NCBI RefSeq assembly: GCF_000499845.2
Contig: NC_023750.2
Location: 7,903,082-7,967,081 of the forward strand
Length of the DNA: 64,000 nt
Direction of reading: 5' to 3'
Origin: Phaseolus vulgaris
Lineage: Eukaryota; Streptophyta; Magnoliopsida; Fabales; Fabaceae
Under the pieces are notes generated by a model. It ran no database searches. It was not told where the DNA came from and saw only the letters and a program-made list of their open reading frames with translations. How positions within the stretch are numbered: position 1 is the first letter of the stretch; each line of letters begins with the position of its first letter. This document shows positions 1-11,840 of the stretch, piece by piece. Position numbers and translations under genes: made by a program.

Positions 1-1830
1 TAGTGTACTATGACTTGACTCATGTCATTTTGTACAGAGTATCCATTATTTAGTAATGACTTAACTTAAAAAGAGAGAAAAAAGAGTGAGAATACACATC
101 CATTCTTCCTTAAGGGATGCTTGAATTATATTTTCCTCTCCTAATTTTAAGAAGTACACTCCCCTTTCCCATAATATAAATTGTGTCACACTTTAGTACA
201 TCTTAATGTAAATGAACTTCTTAGTAAATAAATTAATTAGATAACTGTTTCCTTTGAATTATAATCTGGATATTGAACTATGAAATGGTAAATAAAAGAA
301 TTACTTTCCAGTTAACAAGTTGGAATAATCTAAAGGATAAAGACAACTTTTCTAGAGTAATTTTTTTTATTTAAATATAGATTTATGACATATAATAAGC
401 AAGCCATATTAAACATAATGCAGTTTGTTGGACTCTAACAAACTTCGTATGTATATAGTGGTTCAAAAGGAAAATGAAACTATTTATTTTTAAAATAAAA
501 TAGATTAGACATATATATATATAAAACAAGTAAAAATCTGCCTAATTTTTTAGAAAAAAAATACTCAAACAAAACAGAGTATTATTCCAAGATATTTGTT
601 TATGAAAATCAAACTCCATGTTGAGGAAAAAAACAAAAAAATATGCATACCTAAAATTACAATCTACATACGTATAATAAATATATATTTTACATGCACG
701 CACCGAATCATTTCAAAGGTCTTCCTTAAGCTAGAATGATACATATCCAACCTCACCTTCAATTTTTCACACTGCCACCATAACACACATGATCATGCTC
801 TAACAAACACAAGATAAAAATTTGGAAATAGAAACAATTACACTAAAGCCACTAAAGTAAAGAACAATCAGTACTAATTAGTAACTAACTACTTTTTTTT
901 AACCGACAATCATCCCAAATTCTCTTAAATCAATCCCAGAAATTCACACAAATAATAAATCACTCTTACCAAATAACGCATTAGAGATTAAAATAAGAAT
1001 GACAATTTCTGAGGAAAGAATCACACCATTTACCTCAAGTTCAACAACACAAAACGACTCTAACCTCAAATATACAAAACACACGAGCTCATTCAACTCC
1101 CAATACGATCCAAGTGGTTTCTTTATCTCACTAATAAACAACTTACAGTCTTCTTGTAGCACCAATTAGGTTTCCGGTGGACCCCTTCTGCAGTACTTAA
1201 TAAGATTACTCAACACCCCTATTTTTTTCATCCAGCTCAACTATTCTAATCTTCAAAACCCACTGCATCTTTGAAGAAAACACCACTCTACTTAACTACA
1301 CACAGCTATGTAAGCGCTTTTATTACTATAATAATATTAATTATAATTTTCAGCAAAAACAACATTCAACATTGATGCAATAAACTTGACAGTGAAATTG
1401 TAGAGAGTAGCATTCAACATCCACAAAAAAAAGAGAAAGAAAAATAGATCGATAGACGAATCGTGTACTTGGACCTGGCGAAATCGTAGAGTTTTCTGGT
1501 GCTGGAGAAAATCATAACTCCGACTTTGAGAACGTGATCCTCCTTATCACGATCTTTCCTCTCCCCATACCATACCCTAACAATCAAATCCTTTCGATTT
1601 AGAAAAGCACTCGTTGTAAAACAGATCCACAAACAAAACTTCAATTAGACGAAGAAAAAAAACAAAAAAAGCAAAAATCAAAACAACACAGTTGCGAAAG
1701 AGAAAATAGAAGAGGCTTGGATCCACATGCGGTGGTGACGAAGGAAGACCAATTAAGTAACTAACTACTTAATAAGTTAGTAAGCAATGATAACAAAAAC
1801 ATGTTTAATTCAAGAGAAAACAGGGTAGTT
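1..1830. other. AT-rich non-coding stretch
   Basis: No convincing coding sequence was seen on either strand. The short open frames at 944-1165 and 1414-1644 (minus) have no recognisable domain and no splice or start context. If the exon-like ORF at 1833-2021 (minus) is real, its downstream exons would fall here, but I could not find a second exon that reads on from it. Confidence 0.5.
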
Positions 1831-1832
1831 AC

Positions 1833-2021
1833 CTGTAAGTTGTGTTTAATCAAATTAATAGATTGGGCTACAGCGGCGATATGACTCTTCCAATCATCAT
1901 CGTTTTCGTCCAAAATGTTCCAATTACTGGCCAGAAATTTTTGGACTGTGAGCCCATCAGAGGTTGAAGGCTCAGTGGCGGCGACCTTAGAGACCCAAAA
2001 GCGAATTTGGAAAAGTATCAT
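1833..2021 (-). CDS. Orphan first-exon candidate, 63 codons
   Basis: The ATG at 2021 is preceded on the minus strand by AAACCCTA, a telo-box-like leader motif common in plant genes. The frame runs 63 codons and ends exactly at CAG|GTAACT, a good donor (GT at 1832-1831), in phase 0. The peptide is mixed and soluble-looking (for example DENDDDWKSHIAAVAQSIN near residues 38-56), unlike the low-complexity frames around it. I do not recognise the family. It lies about 700 bp inside a CACTA-like terminus at 2711, so it may be a gene fragment captured by that element, or the start of a gene whose other exons were lost. Product unknown. Confidence 0.35.
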
Positions 2022-2123
2022 TAGGGTTTACTCTGTGAAGATGCGAGTGATGGCTAGGTTAAACAAAGAAGAAATTTGGAGATTGGAAAAGACAAAGAAA
2101 TAAAGGATTTTTAGAATATGTTT

Positions 2124-2570
2124 TTAAAGGATTTTCGAATTTGGGAGGATCAGGGGATGAAGATGAGAATAGGGTTTTGGGAAATCAAATATTTGAGAAA
2201 GTGTGGGAAATGTAGAAAGCGAACGAGTGACTTGCAGAGATGATGGAGAGTGGAGAGTGAAACAAGAGCGAGAAAACGGGTTTGTTTCAAAAAACTCCAC
2301 CTCGAACGAAGTCGACGGTGGATGTGGTAGAGAGAAATGATGAGTGGTGGAGAGAATATGGTGAACTGCAGAGAGAAGATGGTGGATGTGGTAGAGAGAA
2401 GAGAGAAGGCAGAGAGAAGAAAGGAGGCAGAGAGCAGTAGGGAGAAGACAGTGAGTAGCAGAGAGAAGAAGAGAGGGTTTCGAAAAGAAGAGGGAGTTCA
2501 AAGGTTTTAGGGAATAAATTTGGGAATTATACGGAGGGAACGAAAAGTGGGAGAATATTTTATTTCGGAA
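2124..2570. repeat. Purine-rich (GA) tract with short internal duplications
   Basis: The plus strand is dominated by GAGAGAAGA-type runs. The 20-base block GGTGGATGTGGTAGAGAGAA occurs near 2312 and again near 2380. The 162-codon minus-strand frame here encodes only Ser/Leu/His-rich low-complexity sequence and is best explained by this composition. Confidence 0.6.
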
Positions 2571-2599
2571 GCTAATTATGGCACTTCTAAATGCCACAT

Positions 2600-2711
2600 T
2601 TCGAAAGAACATTATGGCGTCTACGAAATTGTCGTATTATACAGCTAGTTGTGACAGTTTTTAATAACCGTCATATTATAACCGCCACCACATACACGTT
2701 TTTTTGTAGTG
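2600..2711. mobile_element. Right end of a CACTA-like DNA transposon
   Basis: The sequence ends TTTTTTTGTAGTG at 2711, the reverse complement of CACTACAAAAAAA. This is the same terminal motif as the larger CACTA element at 13440. Just inside is a small inverted motif, GACAGTTTTTAATAACCGTC, typical of subterminal hairpins. No matching CACTAC start was found from 1 to 2600, so the left end is either outside the window or lost. LINE coding sequence starts directly after, which suggests insertion into a LINE. Confidence 0.5.
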
Positions 2712-3700
2712 GCTTTTGGCTAGAAATAGTAAATGCTAAATATGGTTCATGGAGAAGTTTAGAAAGGATGTTTGATAGGTCAAATGAGTCATGGTGGTCG
2801 GGATATCTAAGGAGGGTATGTGAAGGAAAAAAGTGGGAGGTGATTCAATAAAAATATGAAATGCAAGGTAGAGGATGGGGAAAAACACTAAGTTGTGGCA
2901 AGATAAGTTGTTGAGGGAGATGCTTTGATGAACAAATATCCTAAAATATTTAGTAATTCCAACCAGAAAGAAGAAAAATAGAAAACGTTTGGGATTGAGA
3001 ATTAAATTGGAGAATGGAATGGTTTGTCTGGGAGGTTGATCAAGTAAATGAGCTACAATATATACTGTCAAATACCAATATGAGAAGGTCATAAAGGGAT
3101 ACGTGGATTTGGATTACAAGTGGTACAAACACGTACACTGTAAAATTAGCTTATGAGTGTATAATGGAATCTGAAGTTGGGGGTAATAAAGAAATATATA
3201 GGGTTCTTTGGGATATCAAAGCCTCACCAACAATATTATTTGTTTCTTGGAGAGTATTACAAGATAGGCTTTCAACTAGGGACAAACTGGTACAAAAAAG
3301 GGTCTTGGTTCTAATCCTATGTGTGTCATGTGTGATGAGGCTGGGGAAACAATAGAGCACATTTTCTTTACATGTAGGGTAGCAATTGGGATGTGGAATA
3401 TGTGTTATGTGTGGATAAAAGTCCAAATTGTACAACATTACAAACTTGATCCACATTTCAAACAATTCTTATCACCAAACCTAACCAAAAAGGCAATCTA
3501 ATATGAAAGAGTATGTGGTAAGTAGTCGTATGAATCATATGGAAGATGAGAAATCATGTAATTTTTAAGGATGAAAAAGTGGATGAGGAGAAGATCTTTA
3601 CCAAGGCACAATTAAATGTATGAGCTTAGATTGTCAACAAACATCATATGGTCGGATTCTCATATTCTGATTGGTGCTTATGTCCAATTGTGTGCATAAA
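2712..3700 (+). mobile_element. Decayed LINE (non-LTR retrotransposon) 3' part, zf-RVT domain
   Basis: Broken frames read like the C-terminal part of plant LINE reverse transcriptases. First comes an AKYGSWRSL...SWWSGYLRRVC segment (about 2720-2850). Then a zf-RVT domain has TVKLAYECIM, WRVLQDRLSTRDKL and the zinc-binding pattern CVMC...HIFFTC (3140-3400), and last a tail like IFTKAQLN...YSDWCL (3590-3690). A one-base shift in an A/G run near 3297 and many stops show it is dead. The reverse-transcriptase core upstream is absent, apparently replaced by the CACTA end at 2711. Confidence 0.75.
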
Positions 3701-6045
3701 ATACTTGTCTTAAAGAATATTGAACTAAAGAACTGGAGGTAAGTCAATAGAATGTGATTCATATAAATGCACACATGTGAGTGACAGGTGGATGGTAATT
3801 AGGGAGTGATATCCAAATGTTGGAGTCCAACAAAGAAGCGTAGCAGGAATATAAAGAAGCTAAAACCACAATGCAAGCCCTTTGATTTAGTTTTTATGGG
3901 CAGGGGGTCTACAGTGTGCATGCTTGTGTAATTGGGGCAATTGAATACATCATTTGGAATGGAGGAATTGTATCAATGGTGCTTGTATATAGATTTCAAT
4001 AAGTCTAATGTACTCACATATGGTTGAGGTTTTGGTTTTTTGAATGTAATATGTCACTAAATGGGACATGGAAGAAGGGTATATTACATGGGAATGATGA
4101 TTATGTAGCCATATTATTTTTTGTATAAGGATTGAAATATCCCTCAAATGTTTGAATTGTAGATAAAGATTTGAATTTGATCAAGTTGATAGAGATAGAG
4201 AATGGAATGAACAAATTGGTTATGGCAATGTTGTGTGATGCAGTACTAGTGGTATTTTGTATTACGAGTTACAAAGACCGCTCCACCATCAAAATCTCCC
4301 AACACAACTCCTCTGTTGTCACAAAACCTATGTATATGTTGAGTCTGATCCATGTAATATGTGAGTTGTTGTCTTGTTGGTAGTGAATAGTCTTTTAAGC
4401 TAATTCAGATTGTTTTAAACTAACTAAAGAGCAAGTGAGAGACCATATAATTGGAGGAGACTATTTTTTATTTTAATAATAGTTCATGAGATTAGTGTTG
4501 TACTTTCATCGTGATTTTTTACATGGATTGAAGCACTCCTTTATACTTATTAATTTTATTAAAATACTTATTAATTTTATTATTTTAATGATAAAAAAAT
4601 TAATAGTTATAATCTTTAATCTTTATGGTTAATAAAATTCTAATTTTTTTAATCTTAAACCTCTAACCGTCTTCACATAAAAAAAAAAACATTGAAATAA
4701 CGTTAGAATTAAAGGAAGAACACTATTGGATAAATCAAAACAAAATAGATGTTAACAAAGAAACATTATTTCGATAAATCAAAAGAATCCAAGTGGTTAT
4801 TGAAGCATGTTATATGCAACATGGGTACTACTAACCTAAAAAAACATAGTTGATTTGACATGTATCATCCAAACTTATTAAGAGAATTTATAAACTTATC
4901 TCTAATGATTATCTCAAATCCTTCACTTAACTGAGATTTTTTTTTAGAAATGTTTAAATTTTTTATATTAAGTTTTATGGAAGAACATTTTAAAGATTAT
5001 TTCAAATATAACATGGTAAAATTTAATGAAATATTAAGTAAATTTCTTAATTAACACAAAATAGTTAATTTTATTTAAATTTGATTTCTCCCTCCGATCT
5101 CAATTATTAAAAAAAAAAACAGGCTAAAAGTAATTAATTACAATAGTTGTATTAAAAAAAACTATTGTGGACAGAGTGTCCTATTTTTATTATGTTTTTA
5201 TAATTATATATAATTTTATTTTATTTATTTTATTATATGAATATAAAATAATTAAATATATATTGTATTGAAATTATGTAATAATTAATAAAAAAAATAA
5301 CTGTAGCTATTTTATTTATTTATTTTTCTTTATTTTTTTTAATTGATATCCTTTTGTATTTTGTATTGTAATTTTTTTAAAAAAAATTAAGGCTAAAATA
5401 TAAAAAAAAAAAATTGTATCAAATGCAATCATTCCTATTATATATTGTTATAAACATATTTTATTAAAATCATTTATCTCTTAATAAATACATTAATTTT
5501 ATCTGTTTTAATAAATATATTACTTTTATTTGTTGTAAATGAAATCATTGCGATAATTTATCTCATGATAAATTAATAAAAAAATTATTTCGTGTTTCAT
5601 GGAAAATAAAAAAATAAAATATCTTTCAAAGGTTAAAAACTTTATTAATTTTGAGACAGGGGTAAAAATGTTTATTCAATGAAAACACATAAAATGTTTG
5701 TCACATTTTTCAAGCCTTGGAGTGTGATCTAAAATTCCTGACACCCCATGACTTTCATCAAAAGCTATACTCAATCATTACAAAAATCCAAACTTCCCAA
5801 ACAAATAAATCATTCTCATTATTGAAAATAAATAATTGAGCTAACATTAACACATCTTAAATTTAAATATGAAGCAACTAAGTCAATGAAATTTAAGTTT
5901 AAGTTTGAGTTTCTTCAATAAAAAAAATATATTTTGTGTTCAAGAGTAAATAATGAGTAGTATAATCTTCTTCACCAATTTATTATAGATAGTATTAATT
6001 ATTCTATGATAGAAGAAATTAGTAGGTTAAATCATAATAGAATAA
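3700..6045. other. AT-rich intergenic region, nothing recognised
   Basis: Mostly A/T runs and short frames without domains. Decayed LINE tail sequence may continue a few hundred bases into the left side (a 70-codon plus-strand frame at 4171-4383 is not recognisable). No RNA gene or repeat structure stood out. Confidence 0.5.
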
Positions 6046-6046
6046 T

Positions 6047-6458
6047 AATGTTAAATTATTATATTATAATTTTAAATAGAAAGAATGTTGGAGATCCACA
6101 TCGACTAGAGATTAGAGCCTTTCATTATATATAAGTGGGTGCAAACCTCAACCTCATGAGCCGGTTTTATGGGGTTGAGTTAGGCTTAAAGTCCACTTCG
6201 TAATATGGTATCAGAGCCATTTTGAGTTTATCCTAGCGAGTATTTGTGTTGGACCTATCGTGTCACCCGCTATTGGGCCGCTATCGGACCACTTAACATA
6301 TATAGTCTCACGCACGAATTAACAGTCTCGGGCGTGAGGGGTGCAAACCTCAACCTCATGTCTCTAGTCGATGTGGAATCTCCAACAAAGAATTTAATAT
6401 ACTTTTTATAATAATAATGTTAAATTATTATATTATAATTTGAAATAAAAAGAATGTA
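6047..6458. repeat. Two-copy ~62-bp tandem duplication split by a TRIM insertion
   Basis: The block ATGTTAAATTATTATATTAT and its following bases occur at about 6047-6086 and again at about 6417-6458 with few differences. Removing the TRIM-type element at 6086-6387 leaves two adjacent copies of a roughly 62-bp unit, so the duplication is older than the insertion. Confidence 0.6.
6086..6387 (+). mobile_element. TRIM-type short LTR element with inverted right end
   Basis: Starts TGTTGGAGATCCACATCGAC, carries an LTR-like 120 bp, then TGGTATCAGAGCC at 6206-6218, the primer-binding site for initiator-Met tRNA. Instead of a second direct LTR, the right end (6361-6387) is the reverse complement of the LTR start, finishing ATCTCCAACA. 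A perfect 5-bp target duplication, AAGAA, flanks it (6081-6085 and 6388-6392). There is no coding capacity, so it must have been moved by another element's proteins. Confidence 0.8.
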
Positions 6459-6459
6459 A

Positions 6460-7107
6460 TATTTTTTATAAGTGAAGCAGAATTTAACTATTAACTTTGT
6501 TATAATAATATTTACTTAATTCAATATTTTTTGTATAATTTTTTATCAATAAATAAGAGTATTTAAAGATAATTCAACTTCATAAAAAAACTATTAAATA
6601 TAACTTATCAAAGAATCTAGTACATATATTTTCATATAAAATCCACATTATCCAAATTTTTACAATTTTAAAAGATAAAATAAATTCAATAAAATTAATC
6701 TAAACTGACATAAATACCAATCAAAACTATTAAAAAAATATATACATCCATAAGAAATTAATATATCCGATGATAATTCAAAAGTTTTAATATTGATTAA
6801 TTCTTTTGTAGACTCTGTTCTATCTTTTCATCTATTGCTACTGTGATCTCCATCAGATCAAAATTATGAGTTTAATCTATTTCAATGTTTAATTTTTTGC
6901 AAGATTATCCTTATGATGAAATCAAAATAGCATTAATAGCTTAATACATTATTTAAAATTTGTTACATGTAAATGTAAAGAATGAGAGGAGGGATTATCC
7001 ATAATTAATGTACTCAAACTTGATCAATAAAATCCAATAAAAATGAGGATGATTATTAAAGCTCACAGATACTTAATTATTATACTTAATTATCATACTT
7101 AATTACA
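6460..7107. other. AT-rich spacer downstream of ERF gene
   Basis: No gene seen. This is the 3' side of the minus-strand ERF gene. A short direct repeat (ACTTAATTATTATACTTAATTATCATACTTAATTAC, in pieces) precedes the stop codon near 7070-7105. Confidence 0.5.
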
Positions 7108-7743
7108 CTAATTAAAGTGTTGATGAACAGAGAAAGTTTTTGAGTGCAAACTGGTTTGAAACACCTGCACTTGCCTTCTGTTCTTGGCCAACCTGTTCAA
7201 CAACTCAACCAAGTTCTTCCTTTTCTTTGACCCTTCTTCGGCATCTGAAGATGGTGACAATGATGAATAAGATTCCAACGTGCTTTCTTTCGAAGTTTTG
7301 CTTATTCTAACGGGCTTCATAGCCATATCAGAGTCAATAAGATGAGGAAAATTCAGCTTAGCTTTGTTACCACGCATCTCAAATGCAGCTTTATCATAAG
7401 CCAAACCAGCTTCTTCTTCACTTTCATAAGTTCCAAGCCAAATTCTCGCACCGTTCTTCTTTGGATCCCTTATCTCTGCCGCGAACTTCCCCCACGGCCT
7501 CCTCCTCACACCACGGAAACGCTTCCACACCGGCGGCGCGTGACCCTCACGCGCTTTCACCTCTGCATCGTGGACACCCTGCAAAGTAGGGCTCGGGAAC
7601 GGCTTGCACATTGGAGAGTAGAAAACTTGGGGGCTGTAAACAACGTTCATGAGGGTGTTGGAATCTGGTTCAAGCTCAAGGAGATAGTGTTGAATTGATT
7701 CCAACGATGAGAAATCGCATGATGTTGTTGTTGTGGTGGCCAT
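7108..7743 (-). CDS. AP2/ERF transcription factor, group IX-like (211 aa)
   Basis: Intronless gene for an ethylene-response-factor DNA-binding protein. The AP2/ERF domain spans about residues 76-134 and has the family signature ([19 protein letters not shown], then [20 protein letters not shown] and [12 protein letters not shown]). The Ala and Asp of AAEIRD that distinguish ERF from DREB proteins are present. A short N-terminal motif SIQHYLLE (17-24) is shared with the second ERF gene at 11841. The C-terminal side has an acidic/Ser stretch (about 155-170) and a basic helix-like segment [18 protein letters not shown] (173-190). Length and layout fit group IX ERFs, which bind GCC-box promoters in ethylene, jasmonate and defence responses. 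The start is set by the first ATG after a TATA box at 7807-7812. Family confident; exact orthologue unknown. Confidence 0.93.
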   Translation of the reverse strand: MATTTTTSCDFSSLESIQHYLLELEPDSNTLMNVVYSPQVFYSPMCKPFPSPTLQGVHDAEVKAREGHAPPVWKRFRGVRRRPWGKFAAEIRDPKKNGARIWLGTYESEEEAGLAYDKAAFEMRGNKAKLNFPHLIDSDMAMKPVRISKTSKESTLESYSSLSPSSDAEEGSKKRKNLVELLNRLAKNRRQVQVFQTSLHSKTFSVHQHFN

Positions 7744-7806
7744 GTTTTGGAAGGTGATGTTTTTGTTTATTTTGGTTACTTTGGATGGAGAATACTGTGA
7801 TGTGTC

Positions 7807-7812
7807 TTTATA
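7807..7812 (-). promoter_or_regulatory. TATA box of the minus-strand ERF gene
   Basis: TATAAA on the minus strand, about 65 bases upstream of the ATG at 7743, fitting a short leader. A GTT-rich stretch lies just upstream. Confidence 0.6.
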
Positions 7813-9904
7813 CCACTAGGTTTTGGAGTTGTTGTTGTTGTTTTTTGTATTTTTTTATGTTTTGAAAGTTTGAACAACGTGATACTAATTTCTTTCTTTA
7901 ATGTTGTTTTCATGTGGGATGTTTCTTAGAAGGTACAATGAGTATTTGAAATAGCTTTGAAACTTGAAGAACCAGAATTTTCCCCCACGTGTGGTTACTT
8001 CGTATTATGTTATTGTTTTCTTCTTTTTCAATAGACACGAATATTTAGATAGTGTCACAATATTATAAAATTGGTGACAAACAAATCTTATTTGACTCCT
8101 ATATGAGAAAAGGCACACATAAAGAGAGAGACTAGTAGTATAATATAATATATAATTGAAAATTGATATGAAATGAGAGAGATATTGAAAAGAAATATTA
8201 ATTTGAGATAAAAAAAAATAGATTTTAGTTATTAAATTTTTATCTTTCATTTTCTATAGTTTGATCTCTCCATTGGGTGAGAGTTAGTAATTTCTTTAAA
8301 CTATATTTTGACCATAAAAAGTGGTTTGTGAACACAAAATATTCCTTCATGACTTAAAAAACACTCTTATGCTTAAAATGATAATAAAAAATGAGCATCT
8401 TTTGATGGCATTAGTTGTAGTTGAAGGCAAGTAATTTTTTTAATCATTTTCACCATTCACAAAGCAAAAGGTTAAGATGTCCAATGGAAAGAAAATGAAA
8501 ACATTCCTTAAATGGAAGAAGGAAGCAACTTAAGGTTTAACACAATGTGAAAACTTCCCCCAAGTAGTCAACAAGATGAAGTGTGAATTATGACCCAAAA
8601 TATTAATTGTTGACCCTTCAATGCAATCTTGTGTGCATTTTATATAATAATTAACTACATATATAAAAAGGGACATTCTTTCTAACCTTAGGGTTCAAAA
8701 AATCTTGCCCACCATTTTTGAACTATAAAATAGTAGTAGTCAATGGTTGACCAAGGGTCCTCTACAAAATTATTATGTTCATAGATAAACTTTTGATACA
8801 ACAATTGATTGGTTTCAAGAAATATAAGAATATTATGCATAACAAACATGTGTGAACATGACTTTTTTTAATTATAAATATATACTTGTAGAATAAAGAG
8901 TGTTACTAAACATTAATTTTAAAATTATAAAAAAATAAAATCGGACTAATTGCCTTTAAATCTTTCATTCCAAATTCTGATCAGATAACTTAAAAGACTG
9001 AAAACGTATCTCAATAAAAATACGTTGGGAAATAAATATTGTTTACCCATAATTGGCTTAGTTGTAATTTTGATATTTACTATTTTAATTATCTTTCTTA
9101 TTTTCAATTATTCGTGTATTTTTGTTGTTGTTTTGTACGTGATAATTTAAGAATGGAAGAAAAACACGTTATATTTGTGATGGTAAATGATTGTTGTTAT
9201 TTGAGGTGTCAGCTTAACTGCGATCAAGTTATTTAAATAAAAATTAAAAAGTGTGTAAAAAGCTGAAAACCAAAAAGTACATTTAATTATAAAAACTAAG
9301 AAACTAAAAATTCAGAAATAAAAATTAAAGACCACAATTACAAACTTGATAAAATATTGAAACTATAATTACAATTAAGTCTATATAATATATATTTTGG
9401 TTGAACAATAATTTGAACTATTTATATTTTGTTTCACCTATCCTACTATATACGCGTCTTCTATAAATAGTATTTTGTCTTAGTTACAAATGTAGAAAAT
9501 ATTCCACTGAAATTATTTCTGTGTATTCACCATAGGAAGGTGTAAATATTTGACTAAATTAAAATAGTTCACTTACGGTTTATTTTAATAGTCATTATCA
9601 CATATTTTATTATTTCCTAATTTTATTTAAAAGGATGGTAAATGCATTTATCTCTTAAATCCTTCCACCATTAGGATTCATCTCTTTTGCACCCAACCTC
9701 ATTAAGACTTCTCCTAGAGCCATACATTAGATTCTAGTATGTCTTTCCACCACAATCTTTATTTCCACTTTTCCAACAATGCTTTATTAAAAGTCTCTGT
9801 ATTTAATACCTAATCTCCCCCTTGGCACTTTTGGATTTGCATTGTTCTCATTTTATCCAAAATACCTTACTACATTCATTGCCTTTACTCCGTAGAAAAT
9901 TTCA
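7813..9904. other. ERF upstream region and AT-rich intergenic DNA
   Basis: Contains the upstream region of the minus-strand ERF gene (including CCCACGTGTGG near 7983, a G-box-like core). Beyond that I see AT-rich DNA without a supportable gene. A stretch with more balanced composition at 9650-9900 has no open frame of note. Confidence 0.5.
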
Positions 9905-10443
9905 TTGCCGAGAGTGACAACTCGTGTGTGGGATAACATATTATAGGTGATTCAATAACGGTTGACCTGATAAGCCCAACAAGCACTCATTAGGATAGAC
10001 TCGATATGGCTCTAATATCATATTAAGAAGTGGACTTTAAGCCTAACTCAACCCCATAAAACTAGCTCATGAGGTGAGGTTTGCACCCACTTATATACAA
10101 TGAATTGTCCTCATCTCTAGTTGATGTGGGATCTCCAACATGAACCGATTTGTGGGGTTGAGTTAGGCTTAAAGTCCACTTTATAATATGGTATCAGAGT
10201 CATTTAGATCCTATCCTGACGAGTGTTTGTTGGGCTTATCAAGTCACCAGAGGGTCATTATCAGACCACTCATAATATGTTATCCCACGCACGAGCTGGC
10301 TGTCACACTCGGCGTAAGTGGGTGCGTTGGAGATCTCACATCGACTAGAAATAAAGACAATTCATTGTATATAAGTGGGTGCAAACCTCTTCCCATATGC
10401 CAATTTTACGGGATTGAGTTAAACTTAAAGTTTCATTTGTAAT
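9905..10443. mobile_element. Two TRIM-type copies joined head to head
   Basis: From 10139 leftwards (minus strand) the sequence reads LTR start (TGTTGGAGATCCCACATC), LTR body, a mutated primer-binding site and internal region to about 9905. From 10140 rightwards (plus strand) it reads the 3' part of the same LTR, the primer-binding site TGGTATCAGAGTC (10189), internal region, and then a second LTR starting GTTGGAGATCTCACATCGAC at about 10325 and ending about 10443. The result is a large imperfect palindrome centred on 10139/10140, with the first part of the plus-strand LTR missing at the join. Confidence 0.7.
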
Positions 10444-11254
10444 AATTATCTACACCTAAAGTTATGATATTACTCTTATGAAAATTAACCTACTGTTTGC
10501 ATTGACTTCTTTCTGCAGAATATCGTGACATCAAAAAAATGTGTGAATGAACAAAATTTCATTTCAAATTTGTTTACGAAAGCGTGTGACAGATCAAATC
10601 AAAGAAAAAGAAAGTCCTACTAATTCCTTTTGTTTTTTTTCAATCATCACAAAGAATTCCTGTTACTTCGTCATGATATCACCCAACTTTTTTAATTATT
10701 CTTAGTAGTAATAATTCTATCACCATTTTTTTAATTTGGTTTCGTTTTGAGTGATTTTGATTTAATTTCACTCCGTTTTGGAAAATAAGTTCAGATATTA
10801 ATTTCTATCAAAATGATGATGACATATTATTACAATTTATATGTCATCCACTATTTTCATTGCATGTTATTTTCATTAATAAATTAAATTTAAATGATAA
10901 AACCATGTCCACTTTGAATATTAATGTAACAAATATCTTTATTATTAACTTAATAAAAAGTTATTTATTATATTAATTTTATTTTTGAAAAATATGAGAT
11001 CTAATTAAAAACAGTGAAACAAAATTTTAAAAAAACTACCTAAAAATTAAATAAAAAAATTAACAAACATTATTATTATTATTATTATTAATTATTGTAT
11101 ATTTTTCATGCTGATATAGACGTTATAATACAACAATATAGTCTAGATAATAAATTCGTTTGTTACCTTAAACAAAAGCTCATTTTAATAGTTTCATCAC
11201 TATAAATATTTAGAAGGTGTAAAAATAAAATTAATTTAATTATAATACATATAT
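10444..11254. other. AT-rich intergenic DNA
   Basis: No gene seen; includes an (ATT)n run near 11070-11090. Confidence 0.5.
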
Positions 11255-11572
11255 CATTAAAGAAAAACATGAAATAAAAACTAATTTTAGAGACAACAAT
11301 AATTAATTGTTATAATAACTAAATTAAAGACCATTTTAAAAAAAATGGTTTATAAATTAGTTTATATTGTTAAATAGTTTCTAAATTAGTATCTAATTAA
11401 TTATCAAGTTTTAACTACCAATTATTTAGTTTCTAAATTTGGTAGCAAAAATCTTGGTTACTAACTAGATACCAATTTAAAAATCATTTAACAATAATAA
11501 AAACTAATTTAAAAACCAAAATTTTTGTAATCTCTAAAATGTTTTTAATTTAGTATTATAATTATTGTAGTG
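11255..11572. mobile_element. CACTA-type MITE, copy 1
   Basis: Begins CATTAAAGAAAAACATGAAA and ends ATTGTAGTG (11572). The two halves are long imperfect inverted repeats of TTTTAGAGAC...TTTCTAAATT-type sequence. Same family as the better copy at 25421-25797, with a damaged left terminus. It lies about 270 bp upstream of the plus-strand ERF start. Confidence 0.65.
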
Positions 11573-11647
11573 TATAAAATATATTTAATTTTTTATTTAT
11601 TTATTATTATTATAGCATGGGATTGAAAAGTTTTGGTGAGTAAAAAA

Positions 11648-11775
11648 TTGACTAAAAACTCATTTGACACGTGCTTAAAAAGTCAAGGATGGTTCTACGA
11701 AATGCCCCCCAACAAAAGGCGAAAAAGCAACCACATTTGACTAACAAAAGAGCAACACGATATTTGGTATAAATA
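11648..11775 (+). promoter_or_regulatory. ERF promoter: W-box cluster, G-box, TATA box
   Basis: TTGAC cores (W-box, WRKY binding) occur at 11648-11652, 11664-11668 and 11737-11741, and in reverse at 11682-11686. A CACGTG G-box lies at 11668-11673, overlapping one of them. The TATA box TATAAATA at 11768-11775 is about 66 bases before the ATG. The motif cluster would suit stress or defence control, but motif presence alone does not prove use. Confidence 0.6.
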
Positions 11776-11840
11776 ATAGACATCACAATACTCCTGAAAC
11801 AAACACACTTCATTTTCAACTTCCAAAAGACCAAAATCAA

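Noticed and set aside
2124..2612. 162-codon open frame on the minus strand
   Set aside because: Ser/Leu/His low-complexity product of the GA-rich tract; no domain or start context.
7342..7698. 118-codon plus-strand frame
   Set aside because: Shadow of the ERF gene on the other strand.
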